Source: Actinomycetes bacterium
Lineage (GTDB): Bacteria > Actinomycetota > Acidimicrobiia > Acidimicrobiales > Ilumatobacteraceae
NCBI GenBank assembly: GCA_025356335.1
Contig: JANXUF010000011.1
Coordinates: 1 to 56,333, forward strand
Length of the DNA: 56,333 bases
Direction: 5' to 3'
Below the pieces are notes generated by a model. It saw nothing but the letters and a program-made list of their open reading frames with translations. It made no database searches and was not told where the DNA came from. Positions 42,713 to 50,854 of the stretch are shown here, piece after piece (positions within the stretch are counted from its first letter, which is position 1; every line of letters begins with the position of its first letter). A program made the position numbers and the translations under genes.

Positions 42713-43390
42713 ATGAAATCGCTTCGCCGGACGATTGCCGCCTTGACCGTCACGATCGGAGGCGTCGGCGCACCAGCGTTGCTGTTGGCCACTCCCTCCG
42801 GTGCTGCTGTGGCGACGACATCTCCGACATCGATCGTCCGTACCGACGCCGGGGCGCTGTTGTCGTTCACGGCGACAGGCGGAACGCCCATCGCCACCGC
42901 GGCCTACGACGCCCTCCTGGCGCTGCGCAGCGGAGATGCGGCGAGATATGCACTCCGTCTCGACGACCTTGCGAAGCTGGTCGATGACAAGACGGGTATC
43001 GATGCCTCGCAGTTCGTCTCCCAGTGGGCGGTCACCGACACCACTCGTATGACGGCGATGTTGGCGGCGCTGACCCAGGTCGGCTCCGGATACCGCTACA
43101 ACTCGCAGCTCCCTGGCGTTTCGTTCGATTGTTCCGGTCTGACGAGTTGGGCATGGGCGCAGGCCGGCGTCAGCATCCCGCATCAGTCACGGGCGATCAT
43201 CAACACGATCGCCAAGGAAACGTTCGACGGTGCATCGCCGGGCGACGTATTCTACTACCCGGGGCATGTGATGGTCTCCCTCGGCGTCTCGGACGCATAC
43301 GTCCATGCAGCAGACCCTCATCGAGGCGTCGAAGTCACGACGCTGAACGGTCGCCGCAAGTCCGTTCGCGTCGGCGATCCGATCGGCTGA
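42713..43390 (+). CDS. Secreted NlpC/P60 peptidoglycan hydrolase
   Basis: Cell-wall endopeptidase, 225 aa. A signal peptide (MKSLRRTIAALTV..., cleavage near residue 33 after AAVA) is followed by a linker and the NlpC/P60 domain with the catalytic Cys in FDCSGLTSWAW and the His in PGHVMVSLG. It cleaves stem-peptide bonds. ATG 42713 provides a proper basic n-region. The upstream 140 bp is markedly AT-rich (TTATTACGAAACTATTACAG), probably the promoter; no c-di-AMP riboswitch consensus is visible there. Confidence 0.88.
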   Translation: MKSLRRTIAALTVTIGGVGAPALLLATPSGAAVATTSPTSIVRTDAGALLSFTATGGTPIATAAYDALLALRSGDAARYALRLDDLAKLVDDKTGIDASQFVSQWAVTDTTRMTAMLAALTQVGSGYRYNSQLPGVSFDCSGLTSWAWAQAGVSIPHQSRAIINTIAKETFDGASPGDVFYYPGHVMVSLGVSDAYVHAADPHRGVEVTTLNGRRKSVRVGDPIG

Positions 43391-43690
43391 ATCGCCGCTG
43401 GGCGAGCTGTCCCCGCCGCCGGTCGGTTCATCGATCCCGGCGACGCGATCGTCGACAACACGAGCAGGGTCCGATGGTCGACGGCGAACGGATCGAGGCA
43501 GTGCTGGAGACGGGTTCCGGCATCGGCTTCGCCGGCGATGACCACTCCGTGACCTACGAGATCGTGCGCTCACGGTGAAGTAGCGGCAACGCCTTCTGCC
43601 GAATACGTTGTCTCAGAAGATCAACTCGGGGACGGGTACACCGAAAGACTCAGCGGGACCAACGTGGGCATTGGTCGATCTGCGTCGATG
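43391..43690. other. Intergenic region without a confident gene
   Basis: 300 bp between the NlpC/P60 stop and the small minus-strand ORF. A short plus-strand reading (43474-43578, MVDGERIEAVLETGSGIGF...) looks somewhat protein-like but has no start context and no match I recognise; it could be a gene remnant. No tRNA or terminator seen. Confidence 0.3.
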
Positions 43691-43849
43691 TCAGGTGGCT
43701 GCTGACCGAGTGGTGACACCGCTGGCGAGAATGTCGAGCGTCGCGCGCAACGCCGATGCGGACATCACCGGAAAGATGCCTTCCTTTCGGTGCACCGGGT
43801 CGAGTTCCGAGCAGTCGTAGTACGAGGTGACGAATGTCCCGGAGGTCAT
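43691..43849 (-). CDS. Small ORF overlapping the Fur-family stop
   Basis: 52 codons. The ATG (43849) overlaps the Fur TGA as ATGA, giving translational coupling. The product (MTSGTFVTSYYDCSELDPV..., ending TTRSAAT) has one Cys and no membrane segment or known domain. Overlap geometry supports expression; the absence of recognisable homology keeps it tentative. Confidence 0.4.
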   Translation of the reverse strand: MTSGTFVTSYYDCSELDPVHRKEGIFPVMSASALRATLDILASGVTTRSAAT

Positions 43850-44301
43850 ATGGCCCGTACGTCGGAGCGACACCGGATGCACCGGCCGCTGAGTGGGAAG
43901 TGCACGAGGTCGACGTCGATCCCCGTCTCCTCCTCGATCGCCGAGACCAGGGGCAACAGCAGGGAGATCGGGGTTTGTTCTGTCCTCCCACAAACGACAC
44001 AGGTGATCGGTGCCGTCGGCGTTCCTCCACGCCGGTAGACCGCTGCACCGTGGCCCATGTGCACATGTTCGATGATGCCCAGTTCCTCGAACTGCGAGAG
44101 ACAGCGATAGATCGTCGAATTGTCGACGTCCGGGTGGAGCGCACCGATCTGCTCGGCGGTCAGCATCGCCTCGGCGGTGAAGAAGAACTCGATCAGTGCC
44201 TGCTTTGCCGACGTGATCCGTCCACCGCTCTGGCGCAGGCGGCGCAGGGCGTCATCGATGCTCGCCGTCGGCTCGGAGCGCTCGGATGCCGGCGTCGTCA
44301 C
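43846..44301 (-). CDS. Fur-family transcriptional regulator (Zur-like)
   Basis: Metal-dependent regulator, 151 aa. Winged helix with RLRQSGGRITSAKQALIEFF and DVDNSTIYRCLSQFEELG, followed by the metal/dimerisation region: EHVHMGHGAAVY and two structural zinc pairs CVVC and CIRC. The wing-to-hinge sequence and the CXXC...CXXC spacing suit Zur or a related Zn/Fe sensor. It overlaps a small ORF downstream. The 186-bp gap to the PadR gene contains no gene. Confidence 0.88.
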   Translation of the reverse strand: MTTPASERSEPTASIDDALRRLRQSGGRITSAKQALIEFFFTAEAMLTAEQIGALHPDVDNSTIYRCLSQFEELGIIEHVHMGHGAAVYRRGGTPTAPITCVVCGRTEQTPISLLLPLVSAIEEETGIDVDLVHFPLSGRCIRCRSDVRAI

Positions 44302-44487
44302 TGCCGATCCAGTCGTGAAGTGCTCACACGCATCAGCCTACGACCGGTATCTGACCTTCACGGGCTCAGCCAGCGCCGAGGCCAGGCGAGATGGTAGTCA
44401 CGCCGTCCGCATGCACTCGGCCCGGGTCACCGCATGTGCACAGCAACGTGGACATTCGGCGACACGGGCGCCAGCGTTGACAGCCGC

Positions 44488-45036
44488 TCAGTTCCGGCTG
44501 CGTGCCGACTGCAACCGGTCGAGGAAGCGCAGCGCAGCCTGGGAGGACTCGACACGCCACAATGCAACGACGTCGACCGGCCCGTCGGCATCGATCTGCA
44601 TAGACAGCGCCTCCGCCAGTTCGACGACGTGCGCACGCTGCCCCACGAGCATCGACGTCACGTCGATGTCGCAGATGTCGGCGATCACCAGCTTCAACAG
44701 CAGTTCGCTGCGCAGGTCGCGCAGATGGACGACGGGTGTATGCAGCCACTTTCGCAGTTGGGCCCTGCCGCTGCGGGTGCCTGCCCGGATGGTTCGGTTC
44801 CCGCCGGCGATGCCCGGTTCTTCGCCGACGGTGTGGATGTAGCCGCGAACGGTCAATTGATCGAGCGCCCGATAGGTCAACGCCCTCGACATCGACCACA
44901 CCCTGCCGACATCTCCTGCCGGCTTCAGCCGTGCGGCGATGGCGAATCCATGCGTCGGCGCAGGATAGAGAATGCCGAGGCACGCCCATTCACCCAGTAA
45001 CAGTTGTTGTTCTGTCGTTCTGCTCACTGCCACCAT
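44488..45036 (-). CDS. PadR-family transcriptional regulator
   Basis: 182 aa. It starts ATG 45036 (GTG at 45033 and 45027 are alternatives). The winged helix shows LLLGEWACLGILYPAPTHGFAIAARL, SMSRALTYRALDQLTVRGYI and the basic wing RTIRAGTRSGRAQL. The helical C-terminus contains an Asp/Leu-rich dimerisation segment. Unlike the exporter regulator it has no obvious palindromic operator beside it, and its target is unknown. Confidence 0.78.
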   Translation of the reverse strand: MVAVSRTTEQQLLLGEWACLGILYPAPTHGFAIAARLKPAGDVGRVWSMSRALTYRALDQLTVRGYIHTVGEEPGIAGGNRTIRAGTRSGRAQLRKWLHTPVVHLRDLRSELLLKLVIADICDIDVTSMLVGQRAHVVELAEALSMQIDADGPVDVVALWRVESSQAALRFLDRLQSARSRN

Positions 45037-45106
45037 CGTCGCACCTGCGGCACGGCCGCCCGGTGATCCTGCTCGGGCGTCAGCCTGGCACGCCGCGAAC
45101 GGCGGA

Positions 45107-45368
45107 TCAGCGGGTGAGCATCGGCATGATCTCCCGACGTACGGCAGCGGCCAGCAGGGATCCAACCGTGCCTCCGTTGCCAGCGATGACCACCAGATCG
45201 GCACCCGGACGCCGCCCGAGTCCATCCGCGCCGGCAATGCTGCCGATGACGCCGACCCGACGTTGCGTTCGCCACGCTTGCACCAGTCGAGGCGAGCAGG
45301 TTGGGCAATCGAGCGATATGAAGGTCGACCGAAGTGTTGATCGCCAAGCCAGACTGATGCACGTTCAC
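45107..45368 (-). pseudogene. Possible gene remnant (USP-like C-terminus)
   Basis: The 350 bp between PadR and STAS has no intact gene. One minus-strand frame ends at 45107 with a protein-like tail (GADLVVIAGNGGTVGSLLA...) that resembles the end of a universal-stress-protein-type nucleotide-binding fold; plausible upstream sequence lies in a different frame. Frameshift decay is the simplest reading, but the call is weak. Confidence 0.25.
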
Positions 45369-45418
45369 CGAAGCACATTCGTGGTGTGGTGGACCGCGCC
45401 CGTGGGAACCAGGATCTC

Positions 45419-45814
45419 GTGAAGAACGTCGAAGACTATCCGCAACTGAGAATCACCTCGAGTGATGCCGTGTCCGGGGTGGCGGTGCGCGTCGCTGGTG
45501 AGCTCGACGCTGCAGTCGAGCGACAGTTCGTCGATGCTGTCAGTCACGCACTGCAGACGAGTGGTGGCATGGTCGACGTCGATCTCACGAGGGTCACATT
45601 CATCGATTCCGGAGGTCTCAGGAGTCTGATCCGCTGCCTCACCGACGCGCAGCAGGCAGGCACGTCATTGGTGTTGACGGTGGCATACGGTCCCGTCACC
45701 CGCCTGCTGGCCGTGTCTGGCATCACCGAGTTGTTCACTTTTTCAGCGGCATCTTCGTTCCGACCGGTGCGGGCAGGGGATCCGGGTCATTTTCGAAGCC
45801 TCAGGGGCACCTGA
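45419..45814 (+). CDS. STAS-domain anti-sigma factor antagonist
   Basis: 131 aa SpoIIAA/RsbV-like protein. Core: VRVAGELDAAVERQF, VDVDLTRVTFIDSGGLRSLIRC with the phosphorylatable Ser in DSGG. GTG 45419 with AGGA upstream is preferred to GTG 45386. Dephospho-form is expected to bind a partner anti-sigma kinase, releasing a sigma factor; no such kinase is encoded in this window. It lies 283 bp before the PYP homologue on the same strand. Confidence 0.85.
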   Translation: MKNVEDYPQLRITSSDAVSGVAVRVAGELDAAVERQFVDAVSHALQTSGGMVDVDLTRVTFIDSGGLRSLIRCLTDAQQAGTSLVLTVAYGPVTRLLAVSGITELFTFSAASSFRPVRAGDPGHFRSLRGT

Positions 45815-46097
45815 CTGCGGTGACCTGCGCCAACAGGGCCATGGTGGTCGATGCCCTGCTTCCATCCGAACGGGACGTGGATGATCCCCGCGGCCATCGG
45901 CCGATCTGCGCAGCGCTGGCGCGAGGGCCTTTGCTGCTGCAGGGATCAGCCTCGACCATGCTCTCGCAGCCGTTGCGGGCAACTTCGGCGGCAATCCTGC
46001 TGATGGCCCTCTGGGCTTCACTGGTGCGATCACCGGTGAGGGAAACAGGGTTGTCGTTCCTCTTCCCATGCGTGCTCCAGGGGTGCATACTGTACGC

Positions 46098-46472
46098 ATG
46101 ACGTTGCCGAGCTGGCAGTTCGAGGACAGCAATCTCTACGACGAGTTGCTCGCCGCGACCGATGTCGAACTCGACGAGGTGCCGTTCGGGGTGATCGCCC
46201 TGGGCGAGGATCACCGAGTCGTGTTCTACAACGCCGCGGAGTCGGCGCTGTCCGGCCTGTCGGCGACACGGGTGATCGGCAGCCACTTCTTCACCGAGGT
46301 TGCACCGTGTACGAACAACTTCATGGTCGCCTACCGCTTCCAGACGGAAGAATCGCTGGATGCTACGGTCGACTACGTGTTCACGCTGCGGATGAACCCG
46401 ACGCCGGTCAGGCTCCGGCTGCTTCGGCGGCCGGGCGAACGACGGCAATTCCTGCTGGTCCAACGGAGCTGA
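46098..46472 (+). CDS. pyp: Photoactive yellow protein homologue (PAS-fold blue-light sensor candidate)
   Basis: 124 aa, the length of classical photoactive yellow protein (PYP, 125 aa). Alignment by eye is nearly gap-free: the chromophore cysteine is Cys71 in EVAPCTNN (PYP Cys69, DVAPCTD), and the hydrogen-bonding pair is Tyr44 and Glu48 in FYNAAES (PYP Tyr42, Glu46 in QYNAAEG). Thr50 is Ser52 and Arg52 is Leu54. Flanking blocks FGVIALGED, VIGSHFFTE and MNPTPVRL also match. The expected role is blue-light sensing by p-coumaric acid bound as a thioester. The diguanylate cyclase gene starts one base after its stop, indicating a two-gene unit. The chromophore enzymes are not seen nearby. Confidence 0.85.
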   Translation: MTLPSWQFEDSNLYDELLAATDVELDEVPFGVIALGEDHRVVFYNAAESALSGLSATRVIGSHFFTEVAPCTNNFMVAYRFQTEESLDATVDYVFTLRMNPTPVRLRLLRRPGERRQFLLVQRS

Positions 46473-46473
46473 T

Positions 46474-47706
46474 TTGACCGACGAACTCGAGCGCCTCTAC
46501 GAGCTCCTCTACCTGCTCCCGGTTGGTGTCGTCGCGTTCGACTCTGCCGGCGTCGTCGGAGCAGCGAATCCGCTGTCCGTCCAGCTCATGAATCCGTTCG
46601 TGGCGCCGACGGCGATGCACAACGCCTTTCTGCTGTTGGCGCCGCTGATGGCGGACCTGCGGGAGCTGATCGAGCGGCACGATGGTCGCCACGTCGTGGT
46701 CTCGCGACGCCGGGTGGTGCTGGCGCCAGATGGCAGAGCACCGATGACCGTCGAGTTCTCCGTCAACTGCTCACGTCCGGGCCAGTTCGTGGCGATCCTC
46801 GCGGACGTCACCGACCTCGTTCTTCAGGAGCGTGAACTTCGCCGGGAGCGAGATCGGATCCGCGTCATCGTCGAGATGGTGCGCGAATATGCGATCTTCA
46901 CCACCGACCGCACCGGCCACGTCGATTCGTGGAATGCATCGGGGCAGCGATTGTTCGGTCTGACGACCGATCAGGCGATCCAGAGGTCGCTCGATGAACT
47001 CGTCGACAGCCAGGGGGAGCCACTGGGGGATGTGCTCGAGGAGGCGGTCCTCGCCGGTTGGCGACGTGTCCGGGGTTGGTCGACAGGTCCAGACGACATG
47101 GCTTTCTACTCCGACACGATGATCTCGACGCTCGCCGACGACGCGGGCCGTCCGGAAGGGTTCGTGGTCATCGTCCACGATGCGAGCGAGGTCCGCCAAC
47201 GGGAGGAGGACCTGCGTCGGGAGGCGGACACCGACCCGTTGACGGCACTAGCGAACCGCAGGGGATTCGATGCCAGGGCCAGTCGTCTGATTCGAGCCTG
47301 CGAGGTCAACGGGGTCGCCGCCTCCGTGTTGATGATCGACATCGACCATTTCAAGTTGGTCAACGACACCTACGGCCATGACACCGGCGATCGGGTGCTG
47401 CGTGCCGTCAGCGACGAACTGACGCTCCGACTCCGTGCGATCGACCTCGTTGGGCGATTCGGTGGAGAAGAGTTCGCCGTCCTGCTGCCAGGCACCACCG
47501 GAGACGCTGCGGTGCTCGCGGCCGAGGCGCTGCGTTCTGCCGTCGAAATGCTGGGGATCGAGACGCTCGGGGGACAGGTGCTTCGCGTCCGAATCAGCAT
47601 CGGTGTCGCCCAACTCGAGGGTGATCTGCCGCGCACGCTGCTGCGTGCGGACTCTGCGCTCTATGCGGCGAAAGAACAGGGTCGCAATCGAGTTGTCTCG
47701 GCATGA
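46474..47706 (+). CDS. PAS-PAS-GGDEF diguanylate cyclase
   Basis: 410 aa from TTG 46474 (GGAG 5 nt upstream). An N-terminal PAS-like domain (about 1-110), a short coiled linker, a second PAS (about 130-235, REYAIFTTDRTGHVDSWN) and a GGDEF domain (about 245-405). The active site is GGEEF at residues 330-334 and the product-inhibition I-site RXXD is at 321-324, exactly five residues before it; DIDHFKLVNDTYGHDTGD is intact. It should make c-di-GMP. It is soluble (no membrane helix) and lies immediately after the PYP homologue, its probable input. Confidence 0.93.
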   Translation: MTDELERLYELLYLLPVGVVAFDSAGVVGAANPLSVQLMNPFVAPTAMHNAFLLLAPLMADLRELIERHDGRHVVVSRRRVVLAPDGRAPMTVEFSVNCSRPGQFVAILADVTDLVLQERELRRERDRIRVIVEMVREYAIFTTDRTGHVDSWNASGQRLFGLTTDQAIQRSLDELVDSQGEPLGDVLEEAVLAGWRRVRGWSTGPDDMAFYSDTMISTLADDAGRPEGFVVIVHDASEVRQREEDLRREADTDPLTALANRRGFDARASRLIRACEVNGVAASVLMIDIDHFKLVNDTYGHDTGDRVLRAVSDELTLRLRAIDLVGRFGGEEFAVLLPGTTGDAAVLAAEALRSAVEMLGIETLGGQVLRVRISIGVAQLEGDLPRTLLRADSALYAAKEQGRNRVVSA

Positions 47707-48077
47707 GCACTGCGGCCGTGGCCGGACGGCTCCGAGGTCGCAGACCTACAGTGCACACGCGTCCACACGATCGGAGCATTTGAGTCTCGCGAGGTGTTGA
47801 AGAACAGCAGATACTGAGTGTCGGCAAGGCACAGTGGTCGACAAAGGGGAGCATGAAGATCCCAGGGGCACATCCTGGGCCGTTGGCATCATCGGGGTTC
47901 GCCCTATCTCGACGGTTTCATCGGTAACTCTCATCTTCCCGGTCGCTCTGTGTCTTGCCGCCCTCGACGAACGGGGCAGACCGCTCTTCGACAGCGTCGC
48001 TTCGGTACGAATGCACCGTCTGCGTTGGCTCAGACGTCAGTGGCGGGCGGGGGAGCATCCCGACTTGGATAGACGCG
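47707..48077. other. 371-bp leader/intergenic region upstream of the propeller gene
   Basis: No convincing gene: a GTG-started frame (47834-48187) runs into the next gene in another frame with arginine-rich, non-protein-like sequence. It probably contains the promoter and a long leader for the secreted protein. I looked for a c-di-GMP-I riboswitch because of the neighbouring cyclase and saw no convincing aptamer core. Confidence 0.35.
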
Positions 48078-49904
48078 GTGCCACGCAGTCGACGAGCTCA
48101 TGCCGGAAAAGCCGGGTGGTCGTGCATGCTCGTTTGCGCACACCTCGTCTGGCTCGGCGTCGCACTGCCGACGGCGGCATCGGCTGATACCGGCGCCAAC
48201 CGCATCTGCAATTCGCAACAGCAACTCGTCTGCACGACCTACGTTCCGTCAACGCATCTGTGGCTCGACTCGGTGTGCGTCGACGGGTCGCCAGCCGATC
48301 GTGCCGACCCTTCATGGTCCTGCGGCTCGTTTGCGAACCGAGCCCAACAGTGTCCGATGGGGTCTCACATCGACGTGAACCATTGGCAGACGGATGCTGC
48401 CGGCAACGTCGATGAGAGTTCGTTGCGGTGCACCGCCTTCCCGTGGACGATGCTCGCCGGATTCACCTCGGCCCGTATTCACGCGCAAACAGCCGGAACG
48501 GCTTCATGTCGTACGTTCGCTGTCGGCGACCCACTCGCCACCGTCTCGGTGCCGCCGGCAACCGTGTCGGGGCCCTTCGTCGTCTCGGATGCAGCGAACG
48601 GCGAGGCGTTCGTTGCCGGCGCCGACGCCAGGGTCTACCACACCTACATGACTGCAGCAGGGGTGTGGTCCACCTGGGACAGCCTCTCGGGGCCCAGCGG
48701 GGGCATTTTCGGCGCAGTGCGCAGCGGCACGAACTACCGGGGTCAGCAGGAGTTGTACGTCCGAGGAAACAACGGCCAGGTGTACCACCTGTATTCGACG
48801 CCCGGGAAGGGGAGCGGCTGGCAGGGGTGGGACACGTTGGGTTCACCGAGTACGAAGATCAGAGGTGACGTCTACGAGCAGACGAATTATCTGCACAACC
48901 AAGAGCTCTACGTGCTCGGTATCGACGGCACCGTCTACCACAAGTTCTCGACGCCACAGGTCGGCACCGGCTGGTCCAACTGGGACAGCCTCGGCCAGCC
49001 CGCCGGAGTCACGGTTACCGGCGACGTACAGGTCGGCGTCAACTCGGCATGCAACCAAGAGCTCTTCGTCAGCGGCACAGACGGGACGACCTATCACTCG
49101 TACTCGACGCCTGGTCAGGGGTCAGGCTGGTCAGCATGGAGTTCACTCGGCCAACCCGCTGTCGGCGCTCGCGGGTCAGTCGCCGTCGGTCAGAACGGCG
49201 ATGGCAACCAGGTGCTCTACGTGATCGGCAGTGACAACGCGATCTACCGCAATACAGCGACTCCGGGCGTCGGCTCCGGCTGGGCCGGCTGGACGAGCCT
49301 CGGTGCGCCCGGCAGTCGGATCACGAGCTCGAACGTGTTCGTCGACACCTTTCCCGGCGAGAAGTTGACGGTCTTCACCGTCGCCGGCGAATACGTCGAC
49401 TCGGCGACACCCGGCATCGGCAGTGGATGGAGTGATTGGTCTGCGGTCACCGCACCGTGCCCGACGAGAGCTCCATCGATCGAGGATGCCTCGGCGTACG
49501 TCGTAGGTGCTTCGCCGGCCGCAGCATGCACGCAGATCGCTGGACCGCTCGCACTTGCGCTGACGACGATCCGGACGCTCGAGTCCGCCGGCAACTATCA
49601 GGCGCAGTCGGCGGTGTCGACTGCCTCCGGCGCCTACCAGTTCCTCGATTCCACCTGGAATGGCTATGGCGGGTTCCCGCGCGCCTGTAACGCCCCGCCG
49701 GCAGTGCAAGACGCCAGAGCGGCCGCCGCCGTGTCAGCGATCCTGGCGGCCAATGGCGGTGACGTCGGTGCCATTCCGGTCGTCTGGTACCTCGGGCACG
49801 TGCCAGCACCGTTGTCAGCGGAATGGGATGCTCTACCGCGGGGGAACCGCCTGACTCCTCGCCAGTACCAGGCGGTATGGCTCGCGCTCTATCGCTCGCT
49901 CTGA
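48078..49904 (+). CDS. Secreted PLL-type beta-propeller protein with C-terminal transglycosylase-like domain
   Basis: 608 aa from GTG 48078, which supplies a basic n-region before the signal core (LVWLGVALPTAASA). A Cys-rich N-terminal module (about 40-145) precedes at least six lectin-like propeller blades of about 48 residues, with the recurring pattern DGXVYHXYSTPGXGSGWSXWXSLGXP (about residues 150-470). The C-terminal 110 residues (TTIRTLESAGNYQAQ, SGAYQFLDSTWNGYGG, VPVVWYLGH-like IPVVWYLGH) match actinobacterial lysozyme-like transglycosylases, with the catalytic Glu in LESAGNY. It would bind glycans and cut peptidoglycan outside the cell. ATG 48126 is an alternative start. Confidence 0.85.
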   Translation: MPRSRRAHAGKAGWSCMLVCAHLVWLGVALPTAASADTGANRICNSQQQLVCTTYVPSTHLWLDSVCVDGSPADRADPSWSCGSFANRAQQCPMGSHIDVNHWQTDAAGNVDESSLRCTAFPWTMLAGFTSARIHAQTAGTASCRTFAVGDPLATVSVPPATVSGPFVVSDAANGEAFVAGADARVYHTYMTAAGVWSTWDSLSGPSGGIFGAVRSGTNYRGQQELYVRGNNGQVYHLYSTPGKGSGWQGWDTLGSPSTKIRGDVYEQTNYLHNQELYVLGIDGTVYHKFSTPQVGTGWSNWDSLGQPAGVTVTGDVQVGVNSACNQELFVSGTDGTTYHSYSTPGQGSGWSAWSSLGQPAVGARGSVAVGQNGDGNQVLYVIGSDNAIYRNTATPGVGSGWAGWTSLGAPGSRITSSNVFVDTFPGEKLTVFTVAGEYVDSATPGIGSGWSDWSAVTAPCPTRAPSIEDASAYVVGASPAAACTQIAGPLALALTTIRTLESAGNYQAQSAVSTASGAYQFLDSTWNGYGGFPRACNAPPAVQDARAAAAVSAILAANGGDVGAIPVVWYLGHVPAPLSAEWDALPRGNRLTPRQYQAVWLALYRSL

Positions 49905-50103
49905 GTACGAGTCCGGCGATCGACGAACTCATCGCGTCGCCAGTGCCGCAACGACCGCGCGAATGCATCAGTCCTTTGCGCCATCGGTCTCTATGGAGAA
50001 ATAGCTACAAATGTTGTGATGTCCGAATGCGATTCATCCGGACAATGATCACGATCCTGAGATCGCGGGCGAGCCATCTTTCGGCGTCGAGGACGAGCCC
50101 GAA

Positions 50104-50726
50104 GTGATCGACGACCCGGGTCGGCTGTCTCGCCGTTCTCTGCTGCACGCGGCGTTCGGACGACACTCGGCGCCGCACTCGCGACCGGACTGGTCACTAC
50201 GCTGTTCGATCGCACAGCGGATGCCGCAACACAACAACTCGCTGTCCTGACGATCCCGAAAATTTGGCCTGAGGACTCCGCTGCTGGAGGGCACCTCCCC
50301 GGCATCCTCGACTCGGGCGTTGCCGGTCACTGGCCTGGCACAGCGCCAGTCGGTGCACCGGGAGACTGCTGCGTGCTCGCGCACCGGACCTCGCACGGGG
50401 GTCGAACCATCTCACCAATGCCGTTGGAAACCAGGAGATCGACGTGCTCGACAAGGATGGGCAGGTGCACCACAGGTACGCGGGTAACCAGGAGTTGTAT
50501 TTCGTCGGTCGGTACGGGCAGGTGTATCACGCCTATTCGGCGCCTGGCGCTGGAACCGGTCGGTCCGCCTGGAACTCGCTTGGCGGGCGGACGCGATCGT
50601 CGGCGACGTCATCGTCTTCGCGACCCCTGCTTCAGACCAACCCGCGATGTCTCTGCAGGGGGCGTGACATACCGAAACAAGGCGACTCCCGGTTGGGGTG
50701 CCGGCTGGACGGGTTGGACTCGCTGA
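50104..50726 (+). pseudogene. Decayed sortase fused to propeller blades
   Basis: Readable only with several frame changes. GTG 50104 starts a leader (SRRSLLHAAFG), after which a frame change near 50160 continues as a signal helix (TTLGAALATGLVTTL) and a class E/F-like sortase start: LAVLTIPKIWPED, SGVAGHWPGTAPVGAPGDC, then the catalytic-His segment LAHRTSHGG. The catalytic Cys and Arg region is absent; instead the sequence changes frame at about 50415 into propeller blades (DGQVHHRYAG, GQVYHAYSAPGAGTG, GVTYRNKATPGWGAGW) like those of the upstream gene. This looks like a deletion fusion that later decayed. Confidence 0.7.
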
Positions 50727-50854
50727 GCAGCACGCACGCCACACTGCTCGACACTGTCCGGCGCCGGCGGTGATCGGGGCGGCGGCGGCCGCCCCGATCT
50801 GGCAGCTTCGATTTCGATGATGACACGGACATTTGTCCGAACGAACTCACCCGC

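Noticed and set aside
45820..46101. Frames on either strand between STAS and PYP genes
   Set aside because: None shows recognisable protein sequence or a ribosome site; treated as 283 bp of promoter/intergenic DNA.
47707..48077. c-di-GMP riboswitch upstream of the propeller gene
   Set aside because: Suggested by the neighbouring cyclase, but no recognisable c-di-GMP-I core or paired stems were found.
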